Shown here: positions 1 to 8,971 of the stretch, piece after piece
How the letters are laid out: every line of letters begins with the position of its first letter
Numbering within the stretch: position 1 is the stretch's first letter
Assembly (NCBI RefSeq): GCF_024435355.1
Contig: NZ_JAMJWG010000004.1
Span: 1-64,000 of the forward strand
DNA: 64,000 nucleotides
Source of the DNA: Streptomyces odontomachi
GTDB taxonomy: Bacteria; Actinomycetota; Actinomycetes; Streptomycetales; Streptomycetaceae
Direction: 5' to 3'
Notes under the pieces: model-generated
What the model saw: only the letters and a program-made list of their open reading frames with translations
The model's database searches: none
Told to the model about the DNA's origin: nothing
Made by a program: the position numbers and the translations under genes

Positions 1-146
1 GCGGAGTTTGGGGGGGAGGAGCGGCACACCCGGGGGCCCCCCGGCGGCCCCCGCGGGTCGGGGGGGGGGCGGCGCCGCCCCGCCCCCGCACGCCCCGCTT
101 TCTTTTTGCCGCCGAGGCCGGGGCGGGGGGGGGGGGGGGGGGGGGG
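1..146. other. Low-quality or degenerate sequence end
   Basis: This stretch is almost entirely G and C runs, including a run of about 25 G at 124-148. On the minus strand it continues the reading frame of the gene starting at 350, and fragments of an expected coding pattern (a Gly-Gly-Lys-rich stretch around 95-117) can be made out, but the frame is broken by homopolymers. The simplest reading is a poor-quality contig end, not biology. Confidence 0.7.
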
Positions 147-350
147 GGCCCCGGCGGCACCCGCCGTGAAGTAGGACGTGTCGATCGTCGCGCCGTGGGT
201 GCGGAGCATCCGGTCGCTACGGTGCACGGCCGGCGTGCTGCCGGCCGTGGCCACGCCGGTCCAGATGCCGGCCGTGACGAGCACGGCCAACGCGAGGGCC
301 GCCGCCGCGAGGCGCCGGGGGCGCGGTCGGCCGGGGAGTCGGAGATCCAT
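147..350 (-). CDS. Secreted alpha/beta hydrolase, N-terminal fragment
   Basis: Sixty-eight codons read from an ATG at 350 before the poly-G tract. The protein begins with an Arg-rich N region, then a hydrophobic stretch (about residues 14-36) that looks like a Sec-type signal peptide, then a segment with IDTSYFTAG. That last piece resembles the start of secreted CocE/NonD-like alpha/beta hydrolases of Streptomyces, where a His-Gly oxyanion motif follows shortly afterwards. The catalytic part is not readable, so the family call is inference from the N-terminus alone. Confidence 0.45.
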
Positions 351-521
351 GTCTCAACCGTACGGGCGGTTGTGGGCGGGGCGGCGGAGCGGAGGTCTGA
401 TCCGGGAAACCTTCCCGTGGTGTACACCTGCCGGTGGGGGTACTGCGGTGGCAGTACGTCCGGGTGTTCGTTGCGGTGTTGCCCCTTGGGGTGCGTTGCG
501 GTCCGCGGGTGCGTTGTGGCT

Positions 522-546
522 TGTCGCGCAGTTCCCCGCGCCCCTT
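522..546 (-). repeat. Isolated REP-like GC palindromic repeat
   Basis: A single inverted-orientation copy of the window's common intergenic repeat (core GCGCAGTTCCCCGCGCCCC on the plus strand) followed by a T run. It lies in the roughly 1 kb gene-free stretch between the hydrolase fragment and iolA. Apart from this copy and the tandem array at 1006, 351-1405 shows no convincing gene; the open frames there are GC-rich low-complexity translations. Confidence 0.8.
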
Positions 547-1005
547 TTTGTGGGCGCCGTTGGCCGTCGCGGTGTCCGTCTGATCTGCGACGGGCGCGTC
601 AGGTCTCGTCCCGGGTCGGAGCCGCGGGGGGATGTACGTGCTCGATCCGGCGCGTGCCGTACGTCCACCGAGCACCCGGCACCTTATTGCGCCGGCTGCT
701 GCGCGCGCACATCCCCCCACGTCTCCTCCCGTCTCGTACGCGTCCGCACCCCGGTGGGCCTGCTGGTGCCCTCAAGGCGTGCGGGGGAAAGCCGCCGACG
801 GTGAGAAGGGGGTGTGGGGGTATGTGCGCGCAGGATCCGATGCATGCAACGAGCACCCTTCGGACAACGTCCACGCGTCGGACCGAGCACGTACATGCCC
901 CCGCGCCCCCGACCCAAGAACCGGCATACAGCGCCCCGCACCACTGCGGTCAACGGCACCCACCGATAAGGGGCGCACGCCACCGCAACGGACAACCGCA
1001 CCAAT

Positions 1006-1281
1006 AAGGGGCGCGGGGAACTGCGCAAACGGCACCCTCGGCGCACGGGCACCGCAACGGACAACGGCACCGCTAAGGGGCGCGGGGAACTGCGCAAACA
1101 GCACCCCCGACGCACGGGCACCACAACGGACAACCACACCAATAAGGGGCGCGGGGAACTGCGCAAACAGCACCCCCGACGCACGGGCACCACAACGGAC
1201 AACCACACCAATAAGGGGCGCGGGGAACTGCGCAAACGGCACCCGCGGCGCACGGGCACCGCAACGGACACGGCGCGACCC
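1006..1281 (+). repeat. 69-bp tandem repeat array, four copies
   Basis: The core GGGGCGCGGGGAACTGCGC recurs with starts at 1006, 1075, 1144 and 1213, exactly 69 bp apart. The rest of each unit (ACGCACGGGCACC and CAACGGACAAC blocks) is also conserved, and copies three and four are almost identical. A partial unit lies upstream near 968. Because 69 is a multiple of three the array stays open in several frames and gives 23-residue peptide repeats, but no start signal supports translation. It lies downstream of iolA. Confidence 0.9.
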
Positions 1282-1405
1282 GCAGGCCGCAACGCACCCC
1301 AGGGGGCACCCCCAAGCCGCCTCGGCGCGCGGCAGCGCAGGGGAAGCCGGGGGCACCCCGGCGCGGCGAAACCCGGGCAACCGGGGGCACCCCGGGCAAC
1401 CGTCG

Positions 1406-2908
1406 TCAGTGGTTCTTGGGGAAACCCAAGTCCACCCCGGAAGGGGCGTCCGCGGGGTCCGGCCAGCGCGACGTGATCGCCTTGCCGCGCGTGTAGAACC
1501 GCGCGCCGTCGTTGCCGTAGACGTGGTGATCGCCGAAGAGGGAGTCCTTCCAGCCGCCGAAGGAGTGGTAGCCGACGGGGACCGGGATGGGAACGTTGAC
1601 GCCGACCATGCCGACCTCCACTTCCATCTGGAAGCGCCGCGCCGCACCGCCGTCACGGGTGAAGATCGCCACACCGTTGCCGTAGGGGGAGGCGTTGATG
1701 AGGGCAAGGCCCTCCTCGTAGGTGTCGGCCCGCACCACGGACAGCACCGGGCCGAAGATCTCGTCACGGTAGGCGTCCGCGGTGACCGGCACCCGGTCGA
1801 GCAGGGAGACGCCGACCCAGTGGCCGTTCTCGTAGCCCTCGACGGTGTGCCCGGAGCCGTCCAGGACGACGTCGCAGCCCTGCGCAGCGGCCCCGCTGAC
1901 GTAGGAGGCGACCTTGTCGCGGTGCGCCGCGGTGATCAGGGGGCCCATCTGGGAGGCGGGGTCGGAGCCGGGTCCGATGACGATCTTCTCGGCGCGTTCC
2001 CGGATGCGCGCGACGAGTTCGTCCCCGATCGCGCCGACCGCGACGACCGCGGAGACGGCCATGCACCGCTCCCCCGCCGAGCCGTACGCGGCGGACACCG
2101 CCGCATCCGCGGCCGCGTCCAGATCGGCGTCGGGCAGCACGAGCATGTGGTTCTTGGCGCCGCCGAGGGCCTGGACGCGCTTGCCGTGCGCGCTGGCGGT
2201 GCGGTGGATGTGGCGGGCGATGGGGGTGGAGCCGACGAAGGAGACGGCGGCGACGTCGGGGTGCTCCAGCAGCCGGTCGACGGCGACCTTGTCGCCCTGC
2301 ACGACGTTGAAGACGCCGTCCGGCAGGCCCGCCTCGGCGAGCAGTTCGGCGAGCCGGAGGGACGCCGACGGGTCCTTCTCGCTGGGCTTCAGCACGAACG
2401 TGTTGCCGCAGGCGATGGCGATCGGGAACATCCACATCGGCACCATGGCCGGGAAGTTGAACGGGGTGATGCCCGCGACGACGCCCAGCGGCTGCCGGAT
2501 CGTGGCCACGTCCACCCGCTGGGAGACCTGCGTGGACAGCTCGCCCTTGAGCTGGTTCGGGATGCCGCAGGCCAGGTCGATGATCTCCAGGCCGCGGGCG
2601 ACCTCACCGAGCGCGTCCGCGTGCACCTTGCCGTGCTCGGCGGTGATCAGCCGGGCCAGCTCGTCGCGGTGCGCGTGGACGAGGGCGCGGAACGCGAAGA
2701 GGATGCCGGTGCGCTGCGCCAGCGAGGAGCCGCCCCAGTCGGGGTAGGCCGCCTTGGCGGCGGCGACGGCCGCGTCCACCTCGGAGGCGTCCGCGAAGGA
2801 CACGCGGGTGGTCACCTCGCCGGTCGCGGGGTCGGTGACCGGCCCGTACGAGCCGGAGGTGCCCTCGACGGGCTTCCCGCCGATCCAGTGACTGACGGTC
2901 TTCGTCAT
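1406..2908 (-). CDS. iolA: CoA-acylating (methyl)malonate-semialdehyde dehydrogenase
   Basis: A 500-residue member of the aldehyde dehydrogenase superfamily, the usual size for MmsA/IolA. It oxidises malonate semialdehyde or methylmalonate semialdehyde to acetyl-CoA or propionyl-CoA with NAD+ and CoA, the last step of inositol breakdown and a step in valine breakdown. The start is ATG 2908 (MTKTVSHWIGG). Visible motifs are PFNFPAMVPMWM near 149-160, GNTFVLKPSEKDP near 168-180, and the catalytic cysteine in GERCMAV (Cys282). It is last in the iolB-iolD-iolA series on the minus strand, 209 bp after iolD, and context favours the inositol role over valine. It could equally be named mmsA. Confidence 0.92.
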   Translation of the reverse strand: MTKTVSHWIGGKPVEGTSGSYGPVTDPATGEVTTRVSFADASEVDAAVAAAKAAYPDWGGSSLAQRTGILFAFRALVHAHRDELARLITAEHGKVHADALGEVARGLEIIDLACGIPNQLKGELSTQVSQRVDVATIRQPLGVVAGITPFNFPAMVPMWMFPIAIACGNTFVLKPSEKDPSASLRLAELLAEAGLPDGVFNVVQGDKVAVDRLLEHPDVAAVSFVGSTPIARHIHRTASAHGKRVQALGGAKNHMLVLPDADLDAAADAAVSAAYGSAGERCMAVSAVVAVGAIGDELVARIRERAEKIVIGPGSDPASQMGPLITAAHRDKVASYVSGAAAQGCDVVLDGSGHTVEGYENGHWVGVSLLDRVPVTADAYRDEIFGPVLSVVRADTYEEGLALINASPYGNGVAIFTRDGGAARRFQMEVEVGMVGVNVPIPVPVGYHSFGGWKDSLFGDHHVYGNDGARFYTRGKAITSRWPDPADAPSGVDLGFPKNH

Positions 2909-3117
2909 GGTCGAACTCCCGATCTGTGTGGGGTGGCGGGACTGCGTTCTCCCAGGGGCTGCGGCATCAGCGGCTGCCGCCGCGGGCCCCCGGACCCCCA
3001 GCCGGCTGCGTCTTTCCGGGGGATGCCCCCGGACCTCCAGCAGGCCGGCCGAGGTGACCGGCGCCAACGCACGTGGCAAACCTGGATAACCGGTCGGTGG
3101 TGCGGGGGCGGGTTCGC

Positions 3118-5259
3118 TCACACATGCCGCCTCCGCTGTGCGGCGTGCCGTGCGTACTCCTCGCGCGCCGCCTGCGCGGGCGCGCGGGTCGCCGTTTCGG
3201 CCACCGGCACATCCCACCATGCCTCAGCCGGTGGGGTGCCCGGCACCGCGCCGGTGTCGATCTCCACGTACACGCAGGTGGGACGGTCCGCGGCGCGTGC
3301 CGCTGCGAGCGCGGCGGGCAGCTCGGCCGCGGTGGTGGGGCGCAGCACCTGCATGCCGAGGCTGGCCGCGTTGGCGGCGAGGTCGACGGGCAGCGGGTCA
3401 CCGGTGTAGCCGCCGTCGTCCGCCCGGTAGCGGTAGGCCGTGGCGAAGCGTTCGGCGCCGACCGATTCGGACAGGCCGCCGATCGACGCGTAGCCGTGGT
3501 TCTGGAGGATGACGACCTTGATCGGGATGTTCTCCTGCACGGCGGTGACGATCTCACCGGGCATCATCAGGTAGGTGCCGTCGCCGACCATCGCCCACAC
3601 CGGCCGGCCCGGCGCGGCCAGGCAGGTGCCGATCGCGGCGGGGATCTCGTAACCCATGCAGGAGTAGCCGTACTCGACGTGGTACTGGTCGCGTGACCTG
3701 GCCCGCCACAGCTTGTGCAGCTCGCCGGGGAGGGATCCGGCGGCGTTGATGACGATGTCCTGGTCGTCGACGACCGAGTCCAGCGCGCCGAGTACCTGCG
3801 CCTGGGTGGGGCGCGCGGTCTCGTCCCGCACCTCGAACGCGGCGTCCACCCGGCGCTCCCAGCGGGACTTCGCGTTGCGGTAGTCGATGATGTACGCGTT
3901 CGGGACGTGGTCCATGACGCGCCGGGTGAGCGCTTCGAGGGCGGTGCGGGCGTCCGCGACCAGCGGCAGCCCGGCCATCTTGTGGCCCTCGCAGGGCGCG
4001 ATGTTGATGTTGACGAAGCGCACGTCGGCGTTGCTGAAGAGGGTGCCGGACGCGGTGGTGAAGTCGGTCCAGCGGGTGCCTACGCCGATCACCAGGTCCG
4101 CCTCGCGGGCCAGGGCGTCGGCGGTGGCGGTGCCGGTGTGCCCGACGGCGCCGACCTCGGCGGGGTGGTCGTGGCGCAGGGCGCCCTTGCCGGCCTGGGT
4201 GCAGGCGACCGGGATGCCGGTCTCGTCCGCGAAGTGCTTGAGCGCCTCTTCGGCGGCGCTGTGGTGCACCCCGCCGCCGGCGACGACCAGCGGCCGGTGC
4301 GCCGCGCGGATCGCGCGCACCACCGCCTCCAGCTCCCGCTCGTCGGGGGCCGGGCGGCGCACGTGCCACACCCGCTCGGCGAAGAACTCCTCCGGCCAGT
4401 CGTACGCCTCGGCCTGCACGTCCTGCGGCAGCGCGAGCGTGACGGCGCCGGTGGCGACGGGGTCGGTCAGGGTGCGCATGGCGGCCAGCGCGGCCGGCAT
4501 CAGCGCCTCGGGGCGGGTGATCCGGTCGAAGTAGGCGGAGACGGGCCGCAGGCAGTCGTTCACGGACACGTCGCCCGCGTAGGGCACTTCGAGCTGCTGG
4601 AGCACCGGGTCGGCGGGGCGGGTCGCGAAGATGTCGCCGGGCAGCAGCAGGACGGGCAGGTGGTTGATGGTGGCGAGCGCGGCCCCGGTGACCAGGTTCG
4701 TGGCGCCGGGGCCGATCGACGTGGTCACGGCGTGCGTGGCCAGCCGCCCGGACTGCCGGGCGTAGCCGACCGCAGCGTGCACCATGGCCTGCTCGTTGCG
4801 GCCCTGGTGGAACGGCATCTCGTCGGCGTACTCGACGAGCGCCTGGCCGATCCCGGCGACGTTGCCGTGCCCGAAGATGCCCCAGGTGGCGCCGATCAGG
4901 CGGTGCCGCTCGCCGTCCCGTTCGGTGTACTGCCGGGCGAGGAAGGCGACCAGGGCCTGTGCGGTGGTGAGCCGGCGGGTGCGGCGCGCGGGGGTGGTGG
5001 ACTCGGGGGCGGCCTCGGTGCTCTCGGCGGCGGTGGCCGCGGTGGCCGCAGTGGCCGCTTCGGGGCGTGGGGTTCGGGGGGCGTGGGCGTGCGGGGCGGG
5101 ATCCCCGGTGGCGGTGTGCGCCTCCGTGGGCGGCGGAGCGCCGGTGGGGGCCGCGGCTGCGGTCGACGCGGGTTTCTGGGGGGACGGCGCGGGCGTCGTG
5201 GCCGGCGAGGTGGGCGGCTGCGCGGCCGGCACCGCGTGGCCCTTCTTCCGTGTGCTCAT
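3118..5259 (-). CDS. iolD: 3D-(3,5/4)-trihydroxycyclohexane-1,2-dione acylhydrolase
   Basis: A 713-residue thiamine-diphosphate enzyme that hydrolytically opens the inositol-derived diketone ring to 5-deoxy-glucuronate. The N-terminal pyrimidine-binding domain (from about residue 85), the central domain and the C-terminal ThDP domain with GDGTYLMMPGE are all recognisable. The first ~80 residues form an Ala/Pro/Thr-rich extension absent from most IolD proteins, so a later start is possible, but ATG 5259 overlaps the iolB stop codon in an ATGA arrangement and is preferred. It is translationally coupled to iolB and sits upstream of iolA in the pathway block. Confidence 0.93.
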   Translation of the reverse strand: MSTRKKGHAVPAAQPPTSPATTPAPSPQKPASTAAAAPTGAPPPTEAHTATGDPAPHAHAPRTPRPEAATAATAATAAESTEAAPESTTPARRTRRLTTAQALVAFLARQYTERDGERHRLIGATWGIFGHGNVAGIGQALVEYADEMPFHQGRNEQAMVHAAVGYARQSGRLATHAVTTSIGPGATNLVTGAALATINHLPVLLLPGDIFATRPADPVLQQLEVPYAGDVSVNDCLRPVSAYFDRITRPEALMPAALAAMRTLTDPVATGAVTLALPQDVQAEAYDWPEEFFAERVWHVRRPAPDERELEAVVRAIRAAHRPLVVAGGGVHHSAAEEALKHFADETGIPVACTQAGKGALRHDHPAEVGAVGHTGTATADALAREADLVIGVGTRWTDFTTASGTLFSNADVRFVNINIAPCEGHKMAGLPLVADARTALEALTRRVMDHVPNAYIIDYRNAKSRWERRVDAAFEVRDETARPTQAQVLGALDSVVDDQDIVINAAGSLPGELHKLWRARSRDQYHVEYGYSCMGYEIPAAIGTCLAAPGRPVWAMVGDGTYLMMPGEIVTAVQENIPIKVVILQNHGYASIGGLSESVGAERFATAYRYRADDGGYTGDPLPVDLAANAASLGMQVLRPTTAAELPAALAAARAADRPTCVYVEIDTGAVPGTPPAEAWWDVPVAETATRAPAQAAREEYARHAAQRRRHV

Positions 5260-6197
5260 CGGTAGCCCTCGGTGGTTGCGAGATGGTCGGGGTGGAAGGA
5301 GATCTGCCAGGCCCGTTCGGCACCGGGGCCCGCCATCACGTTCAGGTAGTACATGTCGTGCCCGGGTGCGGCGATCGACGGTCCGTGCCACCCGTCGGGC
5401 ACCAGCACCGCGTCGCCGCTGCGCACCTCGGCGAGCACGTCGCTGCCGCCCGGGCGGGACGGGAAGACCCGCTGGTAGCCGAAGCCGTGCGGCCCGGCGA
5501 TCTCGAAGTAGTAGATCTCCTCCAGCTCGCTCTCCTCACCCGGCCGGTGCTCGTCGTGCTTGTGCGGCGGGTACGAGGACCAGTTGCCGGCCGGGGTGAG
5601 CACCTCCACGGCGATCAGCCGGTCGCAGTCGAAGACGCCGGCGGCCGCGAAGTTGCGCACCTGGCGCGTGCAGCTGCCGCCGCCGCGGCTCTCGACGGGT
5701 ACCTCCGGCGCGGGGCCGTAGCGGGCGGGGAGCTTACGCTCGCACTTCGCTCCTGCCAGGGCGAAGCGGCCTCCCGCACCGGAGGTGATTGTGGCGCGGG
5801 CGTCCCGCGGCACGTAGGCGAAGTCACTGACCGACTCGAAAACGTCGGGTCGACCCGCGAGTTCCATCGTCATCCCGTCCGCGTGCACCGTGCAGCCGCC
5901 GTTCAACGGCATCACGATCCACTCGGTGTCCCCGCTCGTGAAGGAGTGCGTCGCGCCGGCGGCGAGCTCCAGCACGCGCAGTGCGGAGTACGCCCATCCG
6001 GCGCGGGCCGGGGTGACGTCGAGGGCGTACGGGGCGGTGGCGGCGGTGCCGTGGGGGAGGTGGAGGCGGGTACGGCGTGGCGCGGCGCCGGTACGGCCAC
6101 CGGCGCCGGTACCGCTCCGGGCACCGGCGCCGCCCGGTCCCGGTGCGGCCACTCCGCCGTCCCCGCCCTGACCGCTCGCCCCACTCGCCTCGACCAT
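5256..6197 (-). CDS. iolB: 5-deoxy-glucuronate isomerase
   Basis: A 313-residue cupin-type isomerase converting 5-deoxy-D-glucuronate to 5-dehydro-2-deoxy-gluconate, the substrate of the IolC kinase. IolB-typical stretches include PPHKHDEHRPGEESELEEIYYF (metal-binding His and Glu, quoted region about residues 205-230) and DGWHGPSIAAPGHDMYYLN (about 255-275). The first ~40 residues are a Gly/Ala-rich tail not needed for the fold. ATG 6197 was chosen because upstream codons run into repeat DNA. Its stop overlaps the iolD start by 4 bases. Confidence 0.93.
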   Translation of the reverse strand: MVEASGASGQGGDGGVAAPGPGGAGARSGTGAGGRTGAAPRRTRLHLPHGTAATAPYALDVTPARAGWAYSALRVLELAAGATHSFTSGDTEWIVMPLNGGCTVHADGMTMELAGRPDVFESVSDFAYVPRDARATITSGAGGRFALAGAKCERKLPARYGPAPEVPVESRGGGSCTRQVRNFAAAGVFDCDRLIAVEVLTPAGNWSSYPPHKHDEHRPGEESELEEIYYFEIAGPHGFGYQRVFPSRPGGSDVLAEVRSGDAVLVPDGWHGPSIAAPGHDMYYLNVMAGPGAERAWQISFHPDHLATTEGYR

Positions 6198-6292
6198 GCG
6201 CCTATCCCTACCCCACGCCTCACACACCGTTAACCGATCGATCTTTCCGGGCTTCACCCGAAGCCCCTGCCACGCGAGCACTCGGGACCGTC

Positions 6293-6745
6293 CACCGGCC
6301 CGGTGGCCCGGACACGACAGAAACAGCCCTCTGGGGCCGGTGACGACCCGACGATCTCGTCGGGGCTGGTCGCGCAGTTCCCCGCGCCCCTACCGGGCGC
6401 GCCCGCGCGCCGAAGGCGCTGAAAAGGGGCGCGGGGCTGTGTCGATATGCGGCTCCGCCGCGTGGGCGCGACCAGCCCCCACCGGCCGGTGGCCCGGACA
6501 CGACAGGAACGGCCCCCTCGAGACGGTGACGACCCGCCCGTCTCGTCGGGCCGATCGCGCAGTTCCCCGCGCCCCTACCGGGCGCGCCCCTCCGAGGCAC
6601 GGCCAGGCGCACGCCCCAGGGGGGCACGCAGTGCCCACAAAGGGGCGCGGGGAACTGCGCGACCAGCCCCCACCGGCCGGTGGTCCGGACACGACAGGAA
6701 CGCCCCCACCCGGCCGGTGGCGACCCACGGTCCCGCCGAAACCAC
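6293..6745. repeat. Tandem ~190-bp modules built from inverted REP copies
   Basis: The sequence CACCGG(CC)CGGTGG followed by CCGGACACGACAG starts at 6293, 6480 and 6671, so a unit of 187-191 bp occurs two and a third times. Each complete unit carries one reverse copy of the REP core (6369, 6553) and one forward copy (6424 partial, 6641) that could pair into a long hairpin. The modules fill the 591-bp gap between the Cgl0159-like gene and iolB and would separate transcription of the iolC and iolB arms. No gene is seen in the gap. Confidence 0.85.
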
Positions 6746-6788
6746 GCGCACCCCTGCCGGCAGGCACCCCGCCGGCAGGCGCCCGCGC

Positions 6789-7769
6789 TCACAGCAACCC
6801 CACCGCGGTGTCGACCGCCCCGACCACGTCGCCGTCCCCGGGATACAGCAGGGACCGTCCCACGACGAGTCCCTGCACCGTCGGCAACCGGAGCGCGGCG
6901 CGCCACCGTTCGTAGGCGCGCTGCTGGGCCTGAGCGGTGTCGCCCACCTCGCCGCCGAGCAGTACCGCGGGCAGCGTGGTGGTCGCCATGACGCGAGCCA
7001 TGTCCGCCGGGTCCTCGGTGACGGGCACCTTCAGCCAGGTGTACGCGGAGGTCCCGGCGAGTCCGGACGCGATCGCCAGGGACGTGCTGACGGCCGCGGC
7101 GCTCAGGTCGTTGCGCAGGGCGCCGTGCGTGTCGCGGCGGCACAGGAACGGCTCGACGAACACCGGCAGGCCCCGTTCGGCCATGCCGTCCACCACCCGT
7201 GCCGCCGCCTCCAGCGTGCGCAGCGAGCCGGGGTCGTCGTAGTCGATGCGCAGCAGCAGCTTCCCCGCGTCGAAGCCGCGCCGTTCGATGTCCTGCGGGC
7301 GCAGCCCGGTGAACCGGTCGTCGAGTTCGAAGGCGGCACCGGCGAGCCCGCCCCGGTTCATCGAGCCGATGACGACCTTGCCGTCCAGCGCGCCGAGCAG
7401 CAGCAGGTCGTCGAGGACGTCGGCGGCGGCCAGCACACCGTCGACGCCGGGCCTGGCGAGCGCCCGGCACAGGCGGGTGAGGAGATCGGCCCGGTCGGCC
7501 ATGGCGAAGGCGCGCTCACCGACGCCGAGCGCACCGCGCGCCGGATGGTCTGCGGCGATGATCATCAGCCGCTGCCGCGGCCCGAGCAGCGCCCGCCGGG
7601 TCCGTTGCGCAGCCGCCGCTGCCACCGCCTCCGGGTGCCGCGCCCTGGTCCTGGCCAGCGCGGCGACGTCGACGGCACCGTCGGCCGTCCACATGTCCGG
7701 CATGTCCACCGGCGCGTCACCGGTACCGCGGCGGCGCGGCCCGGACCGCGTACCGGACGACGACGTCAC
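6789..7769 (-). CDS. Cgl0159-family (beta/alpha)8 protein, probable aldolase of the iol pathway
   Basis: A 326-residue predicted TIM-barrel protein like those found next to iolC in actinobacteria (Cgl0159 family; DeoC/FbaB-type aldolase superfamily). Conserved-looking blocks are MIIAADHPARGALG (about 50-63), LLLRIDYDD (about 150-158) and YTWLKVPVTEDP (about 245-256), where the lysine could be a Schiff-base residue. Classical IolJ is missing from the window, so a role in cleaving 2-deoxy-5-keto-gluconate 6-phosphate is a reasonable inference, not shown. The GTG start at 7769 overlaps the iolC stop (GTGA), so the two are translationally coupled. Confidence 0.8.
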   Translation of the reverse strand: MTSSSGTRSGPRRRGTGDAPVDMPDMWTADGAVDVAALARTRARHPEAVAAAAAQRTRRALLGPRQRLMIIAADHPARGALGVGERAFAMADRADLLTRLCRALARPGVDGVLAAADVLDDLLLLGALDGKVVIGSMNRGGLAGAAFELDDRFTGLRPQDIERRGFDAGKLLLRIDYDDPGSLRTLEAAARVVDGMAERGLPVFVEPFLCRRDTHGALRNDLSAAAVSTSLAIASGLAGTSAYTWLKVPVTEDPADMARVMATTTLPAVLLGGEVGDTAQAQQRAYERWRAALRLPTVQGLVVGRSLLYPGDGDVVGAVDTAVGLL

Positions 7770-8836
7770 CGCACCGACCCCTCGGTCACCGCCGTCTCCA
7801 CCTCGGCGGGCGTGGGCATCGCCGAGGAACACTCCAGGCGGCCGGCCACGATCGCCCCGGCCGCGTTCGCGTACCGCATGGTGCGCTCCAGGTCCCAGCC
7901 CGCCAGCAGCCCGTGGCAGAGGGCGCCGCCGAACGCGTCGCCGGCGCCGAGGCCGTTGAGCACCCGCACCGGCAGTGGCGGCACCTCTGCCCGCTGCCCG
8001 TCGGCGGTCATCGCGAGGACGCCCTTCGGGCCCTGTTTGACCACCGCGACCTCGACGCCAGCGGCGAGCAGGGCGCGCGCGGCGGCGAGCGGCTCGCGTT
8101 CCCCGGTGGCCACCTCCACCTCGTCCAGGTTGCCCACGGCGACGGTGGCGTGCCGCAGCGCCTCGACGTAGTACGGGCGGGCGCCGTCGGGGCCCAGTTC
8201 GTGGCGCACGGGGACGTCGGCGGGGTCGCCCGGGCCCGCGGTCGGCGCTCGTCCGGCGTTCTCCTCGTGCCAGAACATCGGCCGCCAGTCCAGGTCGAAC
8301 ACGGTCAGGCCGGCCCGTGCGCGGTGGGCGAGCGCGGTCAGCGTCGCCGTCCGGCTCGGCTCCTCGCACAGTCCGGTCCCGGTCATCCAGAAGACCCGTG
8401 CGGCGGCGACGGCGTCGAGGTCGAGTTCACCCGGCCTGATCACGAGGTCGGGCGCTTTGGGCTGGCGGTAGAAGTAGAGCGGGAAGTCGTCGGGCGGGAA
8501 GATCTCGCAGAACGTGACCGGGGTCGGCAGCCCCGGCACCGGGGTGACCCACCGGTCGTCGACGCCGAGGTCACGCAGCGTCCGGTGCACGTAGTCGCCG
8601 AAGGCGTCGTGACCGGTGCGGCTGATCACCGCGCTGCGCAGCCCGAGCCGGGCGGCCGCGACCGCGACGTTGGTGGCCGATCCGCCGAGGAACTTCCCGA
8701 ACTGCTCGACGTCCGCCAGCGGCACCCCGGCCTGGAGCGGGTACAGGTCGACCCCGATCCGCCCCATCGTGAGGACGTCGAACGGGGTGTCAGGCGAGGC
8801 GTCGGGCAGGGCGGCGCCGTCGTCCGGGTCGGTCAC
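7766..8836 (-). CDS. iolC: 5-dehydro-2-deoxygluconokinase
   Basis: A 356-residue PfkB-family kinase that phosphorylates 5-dehydro-2-deoxy-gluconate. GGSATNVAVAAARLG (about 51-65) is the N-terminal PfkB signature and NGLGAGDAFGGALCHG (about 300-315) holds the catalytic Asp of the GAGD motif. The stretch DWRPMFWHEE is typical of IolC-like members. It is the first gene of the minus-strand iol transcript, with a good promoter 85 bp upstream, and is coupled to the Cgl0159-like gene. Confidence 0.92.
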   Translation of the reverse strand: MTDPDDGAALPDASPDTPFDVLTMGRIGVDLYPLQAGVPLADVEQFGKFLGGSATNVAVAAARLGLRSAVISRTGHDAFGDYVHRTLRDLGVDDRWVTPVPGLPTPVTFCEIFPPDDFPLYFYRQPKAPDLVIRPGELDLDAVAAARVFWMTGTGLCEEPSRTATLTALAHRARAGLTVFDLDWRPMFWHEENAGRAPTAGPGDPADVPVRHELGPDGARPYYVEALRHATVAVGNLDEVEVATGEREPLAAARALLAAGVEVAVVKQGPKGVLAMTADGQRAEVPPLPVRVLNGLGAGDAFGGALCHGLLAGWDLERTMRYANAAGAIVAGRLECSSAMPTPAEVETAVTEGSVR

Positions 8837-8920
8837 GGATACGTCCCTTCCTGGCGAACCGGCAGGAGCAGGGCTGCCGGTACGGCCCAGGGGAGGCGGG
8901 CCCGCGGCGGCTCACCCCAA

Positions 8921-8949
8921 GGTCTAGTGCCGGGCGCCAGCCCTGTCAA
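8921..8949 (-). promoter_or_regulatory. Sigma-70-like promoter of iolC
   Basis: On the minus strand TTGACA (8949-8944) is followed after exactly 17 bases by TAGACC (8926-8921), close to the HrdB consensus. It reads toward iolC, whose start is at 8836. Confidence 0.75.
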
Positions 8950-8954
8950 TGTTT

Positions 8955-8971
8955 TGTCCGGACATTCGGAC
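8955..8971. promoter_or_regulatory. Candidate iol operator
   Basis: TGTCCGGACA (8955-8964) is a perfect 10-base palindrome, and GTCCG is repeated in inverted form as CGGAC at 8967-8971. It lies directly upstream of the iolC -35 box and between the divergent iolC and IolE-like genes; a second TTGACA reads the other way at 8979. The binding protein is not encoded nearby, though GntR-type sites in actinobacteria have similar form. Confidence 0.5.

Noticed and set aside
1006..1281. CRISPR array
   Set aside because: The 69-bp repeats are contiguous, with unit and spacer both conserved between copies, and no cas gene is present.
632..3409. Long plus-strand open frame (over 900 codons) opposite iolA
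   Set aside because: It runs antisense to the clear iolA gene and through REP repeats. Its translation is Arg/Gly/Val/Ala low-complexity, as expected from high third-position GC, and it has no ribosome site.
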